Positions 26,860 through 36,484 are shown, counted from the stretch's first letter. The stretch: DNA of 64,000 nucleotides from Mesobacillus boroniphilus (GCF_018424685.1 NZ_QTKX01000001.1:1364001-1428000); one strand, 5' to 3'. Numbers and translations: made by a program. Notes: generated by a model not told the origin, from the letters alone.

Positions 26860-27160
26860 TATTTAAAACCTCCTTCTATGTATTGAATAACAATATAGCA
26901 GAGGTGAAAACTTCGCTTCAAATAAAAAACTGTATTTTTTGTAAATTCAGTTAATTATTCCTAATTATGTAATTCGCTACTATGTCTATGGTAATTATTT
27001 CGAAACCCGAATTAGGTAAAATTCCACAAAGCTGGGTTAATCAGTTACCATATCTTCCAGCCTAGAAAACTCTGGTCGAAACCCAGAGATTTTAGTATGA
27101 TTAAGAAATGTGATTGTTGAATATTTGTTATTTAAAATAGATTAAAGCGAGGATTTTATC
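26860..27160. other. 301-bp divergent gap between LVIVD gene and ABC-F gene
   Basis: AT-rich promoter region for both genes. The ABC-F side carries a hairpin CTCTGG-tcgaaac-CCAGAG at about 27067-27086 followed by ATTTTAG, which could be a weak attenuator. No leader peptide could be assigned. Confidence 0.4.
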
Positions 27161-28708
27161 ATGAGTTTATTGAATGTAGAAAATTTAAGCCACACATTTG
27201 GGGACCGTACCCTTTTTAAAGATGTTTCTTTTCGTTTGCTGGCAGAAGACCATGTTGGTCTTGTAGGAGCGAACGGTGTCGGAAAGTCAACATTGATGAA
27301 TATCATCACCGGGCAGTTAATTCACGATTCTGGTAAAGTCGAGTGGACTCCAGGTGTTGAGTATGGATATCTTGACCAACATACAGTTTTGACACCCGGA
27401 AAAACAATACGGGATGTCCTGCGCGATGCTTTTCTTCCTCTTTTTAAAAAAGAAGAAGAATTGAATGAAGTTACTGGGAAAATGGCTGATGCCTCACCTG
27501 AAGAACTTGAAAAATTACTTGAACAAATGGCTGAAATCCAGGATGCCTTAGATGCAGGCGGTTTCTACTCCCTTGATATGGAGGTCGAAGAAGCTGCGAG
27601 GGGTCTTGGTTTAGACGCAATCGGTATAGACCGCGATGTTTCTGCGTTGAGCGGCGGTCAGCGTACAAAAGTTCTGCTTGCGAAGCTTTTGCTTGAAAAA
27701 CCAAAGGTGCTCCTGCTTGATGAGCCGACCAACTACCTTGATGTCGAGCATATCCAGTGGCTCACAAAATACCTTAAGGAATACCCTTATGCTTTTATCC
27801 TGATTTCACACGACACTGAATTCATGAACCCGGTTTCAAATGTCATTTTCCAGCTGGAATTTTCAAAGCTGACGCGCTATACTGCTACCTATGAAAAATT
27901 CCTGGAATTGGCTGAGATTAACAAGAATCAGCATATCAACGCATATGAAAAGCAACAGGAATTCATCAAGAAACAAGAAGATTTCATTGCTAAAAATAAG
28001 GCTCGCTATTCAACAACCGGCCGTGCGAAAAGCCGACAGAAGCAGCTTGACCGTATGGAACGGATTGACAGACCCGAAACAGCGGTCAAACCTACTTTCG
28101 AGTTCAAAGAATCACGAGCGAGCAGCCGTTATGTATTTGAAGGCACTGACTTTGAAATTGGGTATACTCACCCACTTCTCCCTAAAATGTCTGTTACGAT
28201 TGAGCGCGGCGAGAAGATTGCGATTGTTGGGATGAATGGTGTTGGAAAGTCGACCCTTTTGAAAACAATGCTTGGAAAAATCCCAGCGTTGAGTGGCAAG
28301 ATCGAACGCGGTGACTTCCTCTACCCTTCCTACTTTGAACAGGAAGTCAAAGCAGGGAGCATCACTCCGATAGATGATGTCTGGAGTGAGTTCCCGGGCA
28401 TGGATCAGCATCAAGTACGTGCTGCATTAGCACGTGGCGGCCTGAAGAATGAACATATATCACGTCCGCTGAATCAGCTTAGCGGCGGAGAGCAGGCAAA
28501 AGTCCGCTTGACCAAATTGCAGATGCATGAGAGCAACTGGCTGCTATTTGACGAGCCTACCAACCACCTTGACATTTCTGCGAAAGCAGAATTAAAGCGA
28601 GCATTGAAGGCTTATAAAGGGACGATTGTCCTCGTTAGCCACGAACCAGATTTCTACGAAGACTGGGTAACAAAAGTCTGGAATGTTGAAGAGTGGGCCG
28701 GAAAATAG
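27161..28708 (+). CDS. ABC-F family ATPase (YfmM-like)
   Basis: A 515-residue protein with two ABC ATPase domains and no membrane segment, i.e. an ABC-F ribosome-associated factor. Walker A GANGVGKS (about 37) and GMNGVGKS (about 356); signature LSGGQRTKVLLAK (about 163) and LSGGEQAKVRLTK (about 441); Walker B LLLDEPTNYLD (about 185) and LLFDEPTNHLD (about 466). The charged inter-domain linker (about 240-300) is the P-site tRNA-interaction motif region. Length and domain spacing fit B. subtilis YfmM. It may act in translation or antibiotic protection. Confidence 0.88.
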   Translation: MSLLNVENLSHTFGDRTLFKDVSFRLLAEDHVGLVGANGVGKSTLMNIITGQLIHDSGKVEWTPGVEYGYLDQHTVLTPGKTIRDVLRDAFLPLFKKEEELNEVTGKMADASPEELEKLLEQMAEIQDALDAGGFYSLDMEVEEAARGLGLDAIGIDRDVSALSGGQRTKVLLAKLLLEKPKVLLLDEPTNYLDVEHIQWLTKYLKEYPYAFILISHDTEFMNPVSNVIFQLEFSKLTRYTATYEKFLELAEINKNQHINAYEKQQEFIKKQEDFIAKNKARYSTTGRAKSRQKQLDRMERIDRPETAVKPTFEFKESRASSRYVFEGTDFEIGYTHPLLPKMSVTIERGEKIAIVGMNGVGKSTLLKTMLGKIPALSGKIERGDFLYPSYFEQEVKAGSITPIDDVWSEFPGMDQHQVRAALARGGLKNEHISRPLNQLSGGEQAKVRLTKLQMHESNWLLFDEPTNHLDISAKAELKRALKAYKGTIVLVSHEPDFYEDWVTKVWNVEEWAGK

Positions 28709-28724
28709 AACTAGAAGCAATAGG

Positions 28725-28756
28725 AACCTGACGGAAATTCTCCGTTAGGTTTTTCT
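28725..28756 (+). terminator. Terminator of the ABC-F gene
   Basis: AACCTGACGGA pairs with TCCGTTAGGTT (one G-U), followed by TTTTCTTTT. Confidence 0.8.
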
Positions 28757-28943
28757 TTTAAATAGAGTGCTAAAGGCTCTGTTAAAAACAGTCTTTACTG
28801 ACTATTAACCACTGCTTGGACACCGAATAGACTCTTCTCCCATAATATTCATATTAAATTTTATCAAAATGTATTGAGTTATCCACTTGTTATTGATAAA
28901 TTTTATAGGGTACATAAAAATTATTTATAAAGGTGATAAACAA

Positions 28944-29816
28944 ATGAAAAAACTGATTGCATTATTAAGCTTGTTGTTGATCTTTTCCCTTGCGGCTTGT
29001 TCTGACAATGGAACAGATGAAGGTCAAAAAGACACAAAAACAGAAACTATTAAAATCGGTGCGATTCCCGATCAGAATGCAGCAGATTTGAACAGGAGCA
29101 TGGAGGATTTTGCGAAGGATTTGGGAGACAAGACAGGGTTGAATGTTGAATATGTCCCTTCTGTCGATTATTCGGCGCTTGTTACTGCATTTGAACGCGG
29201 GGAAATCCAGCTAGCCTGGTTTGGCGGCCTTACTGGTGTACAGGCGAGAAACTTAGTTCCTGAAGCCGAAGCTTTTGCACAAAGACCGATCGATGAAAAG
29301 TTTAAATCTGTATTTATTGCCAACAGTGATGTAAAGATTGATACCCTGGAAGATTTAAAAGGAATGTCATTTACTTTTGGCAGTGAAAGCTCGACTTCCG
29401 GTCATTTAATGCCGCGCTACTTTATGATGGAAGCTGGCATAGACCCAGATCAGGACCTTGATGGAAAGCCGAACTACTCTGGTTCTCATGATAAAACATA
29501 TAAGCTTGTGGAATCAGGCGCTTTCCAGACAGGCGCTTTAAATATTTCTGTATGGGAAGCAGCTGTAAAAGAAGGCAAAGTAGATGAATCAAAGGTAAAA
29601 GTATTTTATACAACTCCTGAGTACTATGACTACAACTGGACATTAAATAAGATGGATGCCGATACCAAGGCTAAACTCAAAGAGGCTATACTTTCAATGA
29701 CTTCAGAGGATAATGAAATCATGGAATTATTGCAGACTGATAAATTTATAGAAACGAAGAATGCAAATTACGAAGCAATAGAAAAGGTCGCAAAGCAACT
29801 CAAGATCATCAAGTAG
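28944..29816 (+). CDS. PhnD-like lipoprotein, ABC substrate-binding protein (putative selenium oxyanion or phosphonate type)
   Basis: A 290-residue lipoprotein: signal MKKLIALLSLLLIFSLAACS with lipobox LAAC (Cys19), then a type II binding fold of the PhnD group (IKIGAIPDQNAADLNRSM, YVPSVDYSALVTAFERGEIQ, LAWFGGLTGVQAR, FTFGSESSTSGHLMPRYF). The start at 28944 has AAAGGTGAT upstream. It resembles the subgroup annotated as putative selenate-binding proteins more than classical PhnD, which binds alkylphosphonates. The neighbouring selA/selD locus agrees. Substrate remains inferred; phosphonate, phosphite or another oxyanion are alternatives. Confidence 0.75.
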   Translation: MKKLIALLSLLLIFSLAACSDNGTDEGQKDTKTETIKIGAIPDQNAADLNRSMEDFAKDLGDKTGLNVEYVPSVDYSALVTAFERGEIQLAWFGGLTGVQARNLVPEAEAFAQRPIDEKFKSVFIANSDVKIDTLEDLKGMSFTFGSESSTSGHLMPRYFMMEAGIDPDQDLDGKPNYSGSHDKTYKLVESGAFQTGALNISVWEAAVKEGKVDESKVKVFYTTPEYYDYNWTLNKMDADTKAKLKEAILSMTSEDNEIMELLQTDKFIETKNANYEAIEKVAKQLKIIK

Positions 29817-29825
29817 GTGGATTTC

Positions 29826-30572
29826 ATGCAAGAAGTAATAAGTCTTAATCAAATAACGAAAATCTATGAGCGGAAGATTGCCTTATCTTCCCTCTCTTTT
29901 TCTGTTAATAAAGGAGAATTAGTTGCCCTTATTGGTCCAAGCGGAGCAGGCAAAACTACATTGCTGAACTTGCTGGCAGCCCTTCTTCCACCAAGTCAGG
30001 GTGAAATCCTGATAGACGGCCACCCTCTCTCTGAGCTAAAGGACCCTAAGAAGAGAGCAAAAAAAATTGGTATCATTCGCCAACAGTTTGACCTTGTGGG
30101 AGAGCTTCCGGTTATCCATAATGTTCTTGTTGGCAGGCTCTCTGAATGGGGTATTTTTAAATCTCTTCTTTCCATGCTGATCCCCCAGGATAAGGGATAT
30201 GCTGCCCAGGCACTTAGTCGGGTGGGATTGGCAGATAAGTTGTATGAAAAAACTTCTTCCCTCTCCGGTGGAGAACAACAACGAGTAGCGCTTGCAAGGC
30301 TTCTTGTCCAAAGTCCTGAAATCGTCCTGGCCGATGAACCGGTTGCCTCACTGGATCCAGCGCGTGCGGAAGACGTCCTCGATCTAATGGTTAAAATCGC
30401 ATTAGAAGAAAAACAAACACTGATCGCAAGCCTTCATTCAGTCGAATATGCACGAAAATACTTCGATAGATTGATAGCCCTTAAAGATGGTGAACTCTTC
30501 TTTGATCTCCCTGCTTCCTCTGTAACTGATGACCATATCCAGAGCCTTTACAAACTAAAGGAGATCTCTTGA
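29826..30572 (+). CDS. PhnC-like ABC transporter ATP-binding protein
   Basis: A 248-residue ATPase with Walker A GPSGAGKTT (about 36), signature LSGGEQQRVALARLL (about 142) and Walker B IVLADEPVASLDP (about 164). The insert between Walker A and signature (VGELPVIHNVLVGRL) is typical of PhnC-type importers. The ATG at 29826 is preferred over the GTG at 29817 because AGGTGG lies between them. Nine bases after the binding-protein stop and two bases before the first permease, so one operon. Confidence 0.85.
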   Translation: MQEVISLNQITKIYERKIALSSLSFSVNKGELVALIGPSGAGKTTLLNLLAALLPPSQGEILIDGHPLSELKDPKKRAKKIGIIRQQFDLVGELPVIHNVLVGRLSEWGIFKSLLSMLIPQDKGYAAQALSRVGLADKLYEKTSSLSGGEQQRVALARLLVQSPEIVLADEPVASLDPARAEDVLDLMVKIALEEKQTLIASLHSVEYARKYFDRLIALKDGELFFDLPASSVTDDHIQSLYKLKEIS

Positions 30573-30573
30573 T

Positions 30574-31374
30574 ATGGATAAAAGGTGGTTCAGCTTTGAG
30601 CTGCATAAACGAAAAATTTTAACACTGATCCTATCGCTGGCGTTTATCATGAGTCTATTCTCTGTCGAATGGAAGAGCGACTTGATTCATAACAAGGGGT
30701 TCGAGACAGCAAAACAAATTGCGGCAGCATTTTTCACTCCTGATTTGTCCAGTGATATCTTGCTTCTGGCCCTGGAGTCAAGCTGGACTACTCTTTCTTA
30801 TGCTGCTGCCGGCATGAGTCTGGCGATTATCATTGCTTTTTTATACGGCATTCTTGCCGCAGGAATTGTGGTATCAGAAGGTAACATCAAAAGGTATATA
30901 CGGCCTTTTTTTAGAGGGCAGCTTGGCTTCATGAGAGCCATTCATGAACTCGTTTGGGCCTGGTTATTCGTCGCCTCGATTGGTCTCTCTCCTTTTGCCG
31001 CGATTTTTGCACTGGCTATCCCCTACGGCGGTATCCTTGGAAGAATTTTCGCAGATATGCTTGAGGATATATCACAGGAACCGATTAAAGCTTTGGAAGC
31101 AGCAGGCGCTTCAAAGATGCAGACTTTATGGTATGGATACTTGCCAATGGTTAGGTCGAGTATTACCAGTTATGCGATGTACCGATTTGAGTGCGCAGTT
31201 CGTTCTTCAGCCATCATGAGCTTTGTCGGCATCGGCGGCCTGGGGTATCAAATTCAGTTGAGTCTTGATGACCTTCATTATGATGAAGTTTGGACTTTCG
31301 TTTACTTTTTAATCGCCCTAGTCATCATGATCGATCTCTGGAGCAATCAATTGAGAAAGAGGCTGGTACAATGA
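30574..31374 (+). CDS. PhnE-like ABC transporter permease 1
   Basis: A 266-residue inner-membrane permease with about six hydrophobic segments and the BPD-transport EAA-type loop EPIKALEAAGASKMQTLWYGYLP (about 169). AAGGAGAT lies upstream inside the ATPase 3' end. It overlaps the second permease by four bases (ATGA). The pair of separate PhnE-like permeases is common in PhnD/C/E systems. Confidence 0.85.
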   Translation: MDKRWFSFELHKRKILTLILSLAFIMSLFSVEWKSDLIHNKGFETAKQIAAAFFTPDLSSDILLLALESSWTTLSYAAAGMSLAIIIAFLYGILAAGIVVSEGNIKRYIRPFFRGQLGFMRAIHELVWAWLFVASIGLSPFAAIFALAIPYGGILGRIFADMLEDISQEPIKALEAAGASKMQTLWYGYLPMVRSSITSYAMYRFECAVRSSAIMSFVGIGGLGYQIQLSLDDLHYDEVWTFVYFLIALVIMIDLWSNQLRKRLVQ

Positions 31375-32207
31375 AGAAACGGAGAATAAGCTTTGTAACG
31401 GTCTCTGTTTATGCTCTTCTGCTACTGGCGGCGGGATCATGGGTATCCATATTTATGGTTGAAAAGGCAAGCTTGTCTTTACTGTTTTCTGAAAAGAATC
31501 TTTTTTATGCAGGTAAATTCTTCAAAGGTCTTTTGGGCATCGGAGAAGAAAGTCCGGCTTATCTAAATGCTGAAAACTGGAAGAAAGCACTGGATCTTAC
31601 ACTCGAAACTTTGGTCATGAGTGTGATGGCAACTGGCTTCGCGACAATTGCCGCACTTCTAACGGTTGTCCCCGCAGCACGGAATGTTGCTGACGGATCG
31701 CTCACACTGGTAAAAAAATGGCATGGGTGGCTCTCATTTGGTGCTGTTCGCGGGGGCTATATATTTTCTCGAGCAGTCCCGGAGCTTGTTTGGGCAATGA
31801 TCATCATCTTCATCTTTAAACCTGGAATTTTGCCGGGAGCAATCGCACTTGCTCTTCATAATTTTGGGATACTTGGTAAGCTTTTTGCGGAGGTCATCGA
31901 AGATTTAGACTCAAGGCCTGTTCGGAATCTTTCTTCATCCGGGGCAGGACGTTTTCAGCTCTTTTTGTATGGAGTACTGCCATCAGCTCTCCCCCGGTTT
32001 CTGACATATATTCTTTACCGTTGGGAGGTCATCATGCGAACGACGATTGTCGTTGGTTTCGTTGGCGCAGGAGGTTTGGGCCAGCAATTCAAGCTGAGCA
32101 TGAGCTTCTTCCATTATACAGATATTACGCTCTTGCTATTTTTCTATCTTGTTCTGGTATTCGCATCCGACTACATTTCAGAAAAAGCAAGATTTTTCAT
32201 TAAATAA
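31371..32207 (+). CDS. PhnE-like ABC transporter permease 2
   Basis: A 278-residue permease, again with about six membrane segments and an EAA-like loop DLDSRPVRNLSSSGAGRFQLFLYGVLP (about 179). The ATG at 31371 overlaps the TGA of permease 1 as ATGA; this is preferred over an upstream in-frame start inside permease 1. Last gene of the importer operon, followed by a terminator. Confidence 0.85.
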   Translation: MKKRRISFVTVSVYALLLLAAGSWVSIFMVEKASLSLLFSEKNLFYAGKFFKGLLGIGEESPAYLNAENWKKALDLTLETLVMSVMATGFATIAALLTVVPAARNVADGSLTLVKKWHGWLSFGAVRGGYIFSRAVPELVWAMIIIFIFKPGILPGAIALALHNFGILGKLFAEVIEDLDSRPVRNLSSSGAGRFQLFLYGVLPSALPRFLTYILYRWEVIMRTTIVVGFVGAGGLGQQFKLSMSFFHYTDITLLLFFYLVLVFASDYISEKARFFIK

Positions 32208-32232
32208 ATCCGGCCCAGTGCGGCCGGATTTT
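32206..32232. terminator. Terminator after the ABC importer operon
   Basis: AAATCCGGCC pairs perfectly with GGCCGGATTT, between the importer operon and a convergent gene. Confidence 0.85.
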
Positions 32233-32235
32233 ACT

Positions 32236-32658
32236 TTACAAAATATCAATTTTGCTTAGTCCGTTTTCCATGAAGTATTTTTCATAACGTGCTTTCAGCT
32301 GGAAAAGACGATTGATTTTTTGTTCTATAGAATCATTGATACTGACTTCGCGCTTCAAATCGATCGTTGCGAGCTTATGGGTAAGCTGGTCCCAAAAGAC
32401 ATCTTCCTCGTATTCGTCTATAATCGCTTCAACCGTATCTTTAAGGTCTTCGGAAAGATAATAATACTCTTCTTCCTTGTCATAGTAGACTCCGTCACCA
32501 GCTTCAAAGTCCCTTGCGAGAGAAAAAATATATTGTTCAAGATCCTCCGCTTTACTCACCAGTTCCTGATTGGCTTCAGTCAGTCCAAGCGGCCAATTTC
32601 CAAGCTGTAATAATTTCACAAGTGTCAAATATTGTTCCCTTGAAAGGTCAATTCTCAT
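32236..32658 (-). CDS. Acidic hypothetical protein
   Basis: A 140-residue acidic, helical, soluble protein, MRIDLSREQYLTLVKLLQLG at the start and clusters of Asp/Glu in the middle (YYDKEEEYYYLSEDL, IIDEYEEDVFW). The ATG at 32658 has GGGGAGGG upstream; an earlier in-frame codon at 32691 does not. I do not recognise the family. Convergent with the importer operon and unlikely to be part of it. Confidence 0.7.
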   Translation of the reverse strand: MRIDLSREQYLTLVKLLQLGNWPLGLTEANQELVSKAEDLEQYIFSLARDFEAGDGVYYDKEEEYYYLSEDLKDTVEAIIDEYEEDVFWDQLTHKLATIDLKREVSINDSIEQKINRLFQLKARYEKYFMENGLSKIDIL

Positions 32659-32800
32659 TTTTAACCCTCCCCTTTCATATGCTTGTTTCATATATATGAA
32701 AGAACAATGGCTGGCTTTCCTAAATATAACTCATATTGGAATCTTTTTGTTAACCAGCTCTCTCTCCGCTTACTAGCTGGTATTGATGCTTCTCAAAATA

Positions 32801-32832
32801 AAAACGGCAAGCCGCTGATTAAGGGCTTGCCG
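32801..32832 (-). terminator. Terminator of the 48-residue gene
   Basis: CGGCAAGCC pairs perfectly with GGCTTGCCG; the minus-strand product continues TTTTTATTTT. Confidence 0.8.
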
Positions 32833-32846
32833 GAATCAATTTGATC

Positions 32847-32993
32847 CTAGTTATTGATATTGATTGCTTTACCTAATAACTGAATATCTTTATATATCTC
32901 GTTTTTCAGTTCCTTATCCTCGCATTGTGCGTACTCATCGAATAAACGGCCAAGTTCTTTTATAAATAACAGATGTTCTTCGACTGCAACCAT
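32847..32993 (-). CDS. Small hypothetical protein, 48 residues
   Basis: Encodes MVAVEEHLLFIKELGRLFDE then a charged helix YAQCEDKELKNEIYKDIQ and LLGKAININN. The ATG has AAAGGGG eight bases upstream and the stop is followed by a clear terminator, which together make it a credible gene. It is predicted to be one or two helices, soluble. No family is recognised; it lacks the SRELD motif of Spo0E-like phosphatases. Confidence 0.65.
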   Translation of the reverse strand: MVAVEEHLLFIKELGRLFDEYAQCEDKELKNEIYKDIQLLGKAININN

Positions 32994-33205
32994 ACAGAGA
33001 CCCCTTTACACAGAAGATGACCAGTGGCTAATGCTGCGATTCTATTTCTGTTGACCAGAATATTTACCCTTTATAACCTATATCAAACTACCAATTTTTA
33101 TATTTATATGAGGATACTGTCCACTATATGACAACCAGTTTGTTTAGTGGCCAATCCTTTAAGGTAAGTAATAAGAAGAGACATAAATATTCAGGGGGTA
33201 ACGAC

Positions 33206-34273
33206 ATGTGGATTCAACGACCTTTTTTTAAATACGCAACCGGGACGATTCTGCTGCTTCTTATCATTTTCCTCTTTGGAAAGATAGACTACTTCGTTTG
33301 GCCGCTGCAAAACTTTATTATCGCCATTTTCTTTCCTGTTCTGATTTCAGGCCTTATTTATTATATATTGCGGAAGCCTGTTCAATGGCTAGGCAAATTC
33401 ATGCCAAAAATCGTGAGTATATTGATTGTATTCGCCTTAGTAGCTGGGTTATTTTCAGGATTTATTTATTTTGCGGGATCCTTATTAGGTGGGCAGATCA
33501 GTGATTTGACGGAAAACTTCCCTCAAAAGGTAGATGAAATAACGGAAGAATCGAAAGATATCATCAATGATAATCAGTTTAGTTTTATTAATGCGGAGGA
33601 AATCAAGCAAAGGGCATTAAGCTATTTAAGCAAGGCTTCACAAAATTTAGGGGAAAATATTATAACAGTATTTTCTGTGATAACCAGTGTCGCGACAGTT
33701 CTGGTTGTAGTCCCGTTTCTTGCTTTTTTCTTTCTGAAGGATGATGAAAAATTAAGGCCTTATATTATGAAACAAATTCCCGAAGAACATGAGCAGGAAG
33801 GAAATAAAATCTTAAAAGATATAGATAAAACACTATTCACTTATGTAACTGGCCAATTCATCATTGCGCTTGTCGACGGAACGCTTATGTATATTGGATA
33901 CAAGATTATCGGACTGGATTACGCTCTTATCTTAGCTATATTTACGATGTTTTTTACAGTCGTTCCCTTTCTTGGACCGATCATTGGTGTAATTCCAGCG
34001 TTGTTTGTAGCTCTCACTATCAGTCCAATGATGATGCTGAAAGTACTGCTTGTCCTGCTTATCGTGCAGCAGCTTGAAGGGAATCTTGTCACTCCACAAG
34101 TGATGGGGAAAAAGCTCAGTATCCATCCTATTACAGTTATCCTTCTGTTAATCGCGGCGGGGTCCTTGTATGGTTTTATTGGAATTCTGATAGCCATACC
34201 GCTTTATTCAGTTGTGAAGATCGTTATAAAAGACGTTTGGAAATTTTATAAACTCAGAGGAAAAACAATATAA
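33206..34273 (+). CDS. AI-2E (YdbI/YubA/PerM) family membrane protein
   Basis: A 355-residue polytopic membrane protein of the AI-2E/PerM family. Hydrophobic segments near 10-28, 30-50, 60-85, then a soluble stretch (about 90-145), then a C-terminal bundle with VPFLAFFFLKDDEKLRPYI (about 168), GQFIIALVDGTLMYIGY (about 216), FTMFFTVVPFLGPIIGVIPAL and EGNLVTPQVMGKKLSIHP (about 292), the family hallmark. Start 33206 with CAGGGGGT upstream. Members export diverse solutes or act in Na+(Li+)/H+ antiport; the substrate here is unknown. Confidence 0.85.
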   Translation: MWIQRPFFKYATGTILLLLIIFLFGKIDYFVWPLQNFIIAIFFPVLISGLIYYILRKPVQWLGKFMPKIVSILIVFALVAGLFSGFIYFAGSLLGGQISDLTENFPQKVDEITEESKDIINDNQFSFINAEEIKQRALSYLSKASQNLGENIITVFSVITSVATVLVVVPFLAFFFLKDDEKLRPYIMKQIPEEHEQEGNKILKDIDKTLFTYVTGQFIIALVDGTLMYIGYKIIGLDYALILAIFTMFFTVVPFLGPIIGVIPALFVALTISPMMMLKVLLVLLIVQQLEGNLVTPQVMGKKLSIHPITVILLLIAAGSLYGFIGILIAIPLYSVVKIVIKDVWKFYKLRGKTI

Positions 34274-34278
34274 AACCA

Positions 34279-34310
34279 AAAGACGGCCAGCACTCTCGCT
34301 GGCCGTCTTT
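34279..34310. terminator. Bidirectional terminator
   Basis: AAAGACGGCCAGC pairs perfectly with GCTGGCCGTCTTT between convergent genes. Confidence 0.9.
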
Positions 34311-34315
34311 GCAAT

Positions 34316-35044
34316 TTAGTTTGTATTAGCTCCGCCATTTTCCAGGCCTGTTAGAATCAACGGCCGAACCGACCCATCTGACAACAGACCACTATGGCTT
34401 ACTCCGCTGATTTCAACATTCGCTGCCCCGTCAATGATCGAGCTTGTGTATGGATTGATAATTGTATCAGCACTGCTGTAAATTGATGTGTATTGAATTA
34501 CAGCTGATGTGTCACTTCCATTTGGTGTTTCATCCACACTGTTTAAGTCGTTCAGGAAAGCACTTCCCGGAACCATTTCTCGTGCTCCTTCAGTCCACAA
34601 CCCAAAATATGAAGAATTCGTTCCGTGATGAGGTGAACCCAATGTGACTACATCATCGACTTTTTGAGCACCCTCCAGATGTTTTACATAGTATCGAGTA
34701 CTTAGTCCACCCATACTGTGTGCGACTATATCTACTTTTGACGCTTTCGTCTGACGTAAGACGTTTTTCACGAACATTTGCAATTCGTACGCATTGTCAA
34801 TACTGCTTCCTGTAGTATTTGAGTATTGAATGGCATACAGGTAGTTGGATGGCCATCCCTGGCTAATAAGCCATTGTTTCATGTTATCAAAACTGGAAGA
34901 TGAACCTGTAAAACCATGGACAAAGACAACAGGATTTTTGTCGGAAGCAGCCGGGACTCTTTTAGCTGCTGCTGCAGGCGAAAATGCGGATAAAAGAAAG
35001 ACAAGTGAAACTGTAAAACTTATAAAACCGCGCACCATTTTCAT
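34316..35044 (-). CDS. Secreted triacylglycerol lipase, Bacillus LipA-like
   Basis: A 242-residue exported alpha/beta hydrolase. Signal peptide ends near AAAA-K28. The mature part starts [19 protein letters not shown] (oxyanion-hole region), with nucleophile Ser110 in AHSMGG. The first Gly of the usual GxSxG is Ala, the hallmark of Bacillus family I.4 lipases. Asp in SSADTIINP and His in [10 protein letters not shown] complete the triad. It is somewhat longer than the about 212-residue B. subtilis LipA. Start with AGGAGG upstream. Confidence 0.9.
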   Translation of the reverse strand: MKMVRGFISFTVSLVFLLSAFSPAAAAKRVPAASDKNPVVFVHGFTGSSSSFDNMKQWLISQGWPSNYLYAIQYSNTTGSSIDNAYELQMFVKNVLRQTKASKVDIVAHSMGGLSTRYYVKHLEGAQKVDDVVTLGSPHHGTNSSYFGLWTEGAREMVPGSAFLNDLNSVDETPNGSDTSAVIQYTSIYSSADTIINPYTSSIIDGAANVEISGVSHSGLLSDGSVRPLILTGLENGGANTN

Positions 35045-35261
35045 AGAAACCTCCTAAAGATTATAATCTATAAATTTTATGGTGGCGCTTTCATAAAATT
35101 ACCCAATCCTGTTAAATATCATAATTACCATATTTACCCATTACGCAATTGGTCAGCAAACAGGATTCTTTACTCACTTAGTTAAGTTGGGGAAAATCAC
35201 GAATAAAACTACGTCGATTGGGACATTCTATTTGCGATTCAAAAATTAGGAGGATTTGCCA

Positions 35262-35765
35262 ATGAAACGAATTAGCCTACAGATGCTTATTCTTATTATG
35301 ACCGTCCTTTTGTTCACTGGGTGCAATACATATACGGATGAGGGAGCAGAAACTTATCAGGTAAATAATGATGGTGCACAAATCCAGAAAATCAACCAGG
35401 AGTACACCTCCAATTCATATAACCAAACATCCAGGATTCATGTGGATGAAAATGCGGAGGACCAAGTAGAAATGCTGAATGAAGTTCAAAGTGCAACCGT
35501 TATTACCATTCAGAAAAAAGCGTATGTGGCCGTTGTTCTGGAAAATGGGGACACAGATGGAGTTCCAGGTGATTTAAAGGAAAAGATTTCGCAACAGATC
35601 AAAGTCACCGATGAGTCAATTACAGATGTTTATGTATCATCCAATGCGAAATTTGTTGTCAGTATGACAGACTATAAAGAGCAGCTTCAAAGCGGAAGAC
35701 CAATTGTGGGGCTTACTAAAGACTTTAATGCGACAATAGAAGGAAATTTCCCTGGCAGCCGTTAA
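35262..35765 (+). CDS. YhcN/YlaJ-type sporulation lipoprotein
   Basis: A 167-residue lipoprotein with signal MKRISLQMLILIMTVLLFTG and lipobox Cys21 (LFTGC). The remainder follows the YhcN/YlaJ pattern: a polar linker, then VEMLNEVQSATVITIQKKAYVAVVL and KISQQIKVTDESITDVYVSSNAKFV. B. subtilis homologues are found in the forespore membrane and affect germination or outgrowth. The ATG at 35262 has TTAGGAGG upstream. Single gene. Confidence 0.82.
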   Translation: MKRISLQMLILIMTVLLFTGCNTYTDEGAETYQVNNDGAQIQKINQEYTSNSYNQTSRIHVDENAEDQVEMLNEVQSATVITIQKKAYVAVVLENGDTDGVPGDLKEKISQQIKVTDESITDVYVSSNAKFVVSMTDYKEQLQSGRPIVGLTKDFNATIEGNFPGSR

Positions 35766-35791
35766 ATAAACAGCCAGGTTCGGCAATTTGT

Positions 35792-35820
35792 AAGGGCATC
35801 GGGACAATACCGATGCCCTT
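35792..35820. terminator. Bidirectional terminator
   Basis: AAGGGCATCGG pairs perfectly with CCGATGCCCTT between convergent genes. Confidence 0.85.
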
Positions 35821-35827
35821 ATTGCAT

Positions 35828-36376
35828 TTAAGAAGGCAATTGTGTTCCTCCCCCAATTTCTCCGTTCATAAGCTTTTCATCAATCATTTTATCAAGCCTG
35901 ATAATGCTTTTCTTAGCTCGCTCATGTTCTATTTTCCTGTAATGGTGCTTTCCGCCTTCTTCTTCGTCTTTTTCATCTGCCCATTTCACTACCTGCTGAA
36001 GCGGCGTACGGACAATATCATTTGAAGGCAAAAAAGAATCAGTGTGGAATAGGATTGCTAGTGAAGTGGCTTTCGCCTGTACGGGGTTTTCTCCCAGTCG
36101 GATCAGGAGCTTATGTGCTCTTTCTGCTCCTTTTATAGGATGGATATCGTTCTTCCGGTATAGTTCATAGTCCCACTTGCCATTCCTGTACCAGGTGAAA
36201 TGGCCGATATCATGGAGGAAACCGGCTTTCGCTGCCATATCAACATCTACCTTATGCTCCCTGGCAAGATGGAATGCGTGGTAAGCAACCGCAATCGCGT
36301 GGGCCATTCCAGAACGCTTCAAGTATTTCTGGGCTATATGATGTTCAAATATGTCCAAAAGTGTTACATCCCTCAT
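35828..36376 (-). CDS. HD-domain phosphohydrolase-like protein
   Basis: A 182-residue soluble protein with an HD superfamily metal site: the first His probably in HAIAVAYHAFHLAREH (about 26-41), HDIGH at about 55 and a later D in KWADEKD (about 130). Such proteins hydrolyse phosphate esters of nucleotides or cyclic nucleotides; the substrate is not evident. Start with AGGAGGT upstream. Single gene between two terminators. Confidence 0.78.
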   Translation of the reverse strand: MRDVTLLDIFEHHIAQKYLKRSGMAHAIAVAYHAFHLAREHKVDVDMAAKAGFLHDIGHFTWYRNGKWDYELYRKNDIHPIKGAERAHKLLIRLGENPVQAKATSLAILFHTDSFLPSNDIVRTPLQQVVKWADEKDEEEGGKHHYRKIEHERAKKSIIRLDKMIDEKLMNGEIGGGTQLPS

Positions 36377-36484
36377 TTCATAACCTCCTTAGCTGATGTG
36401 ATACCCTCATTTTTATGAATGTTAACAGAAATCTTATCTAAATGCACCTTATAAACTTTCTAACTTATCCTTTCCTAAAATAAA

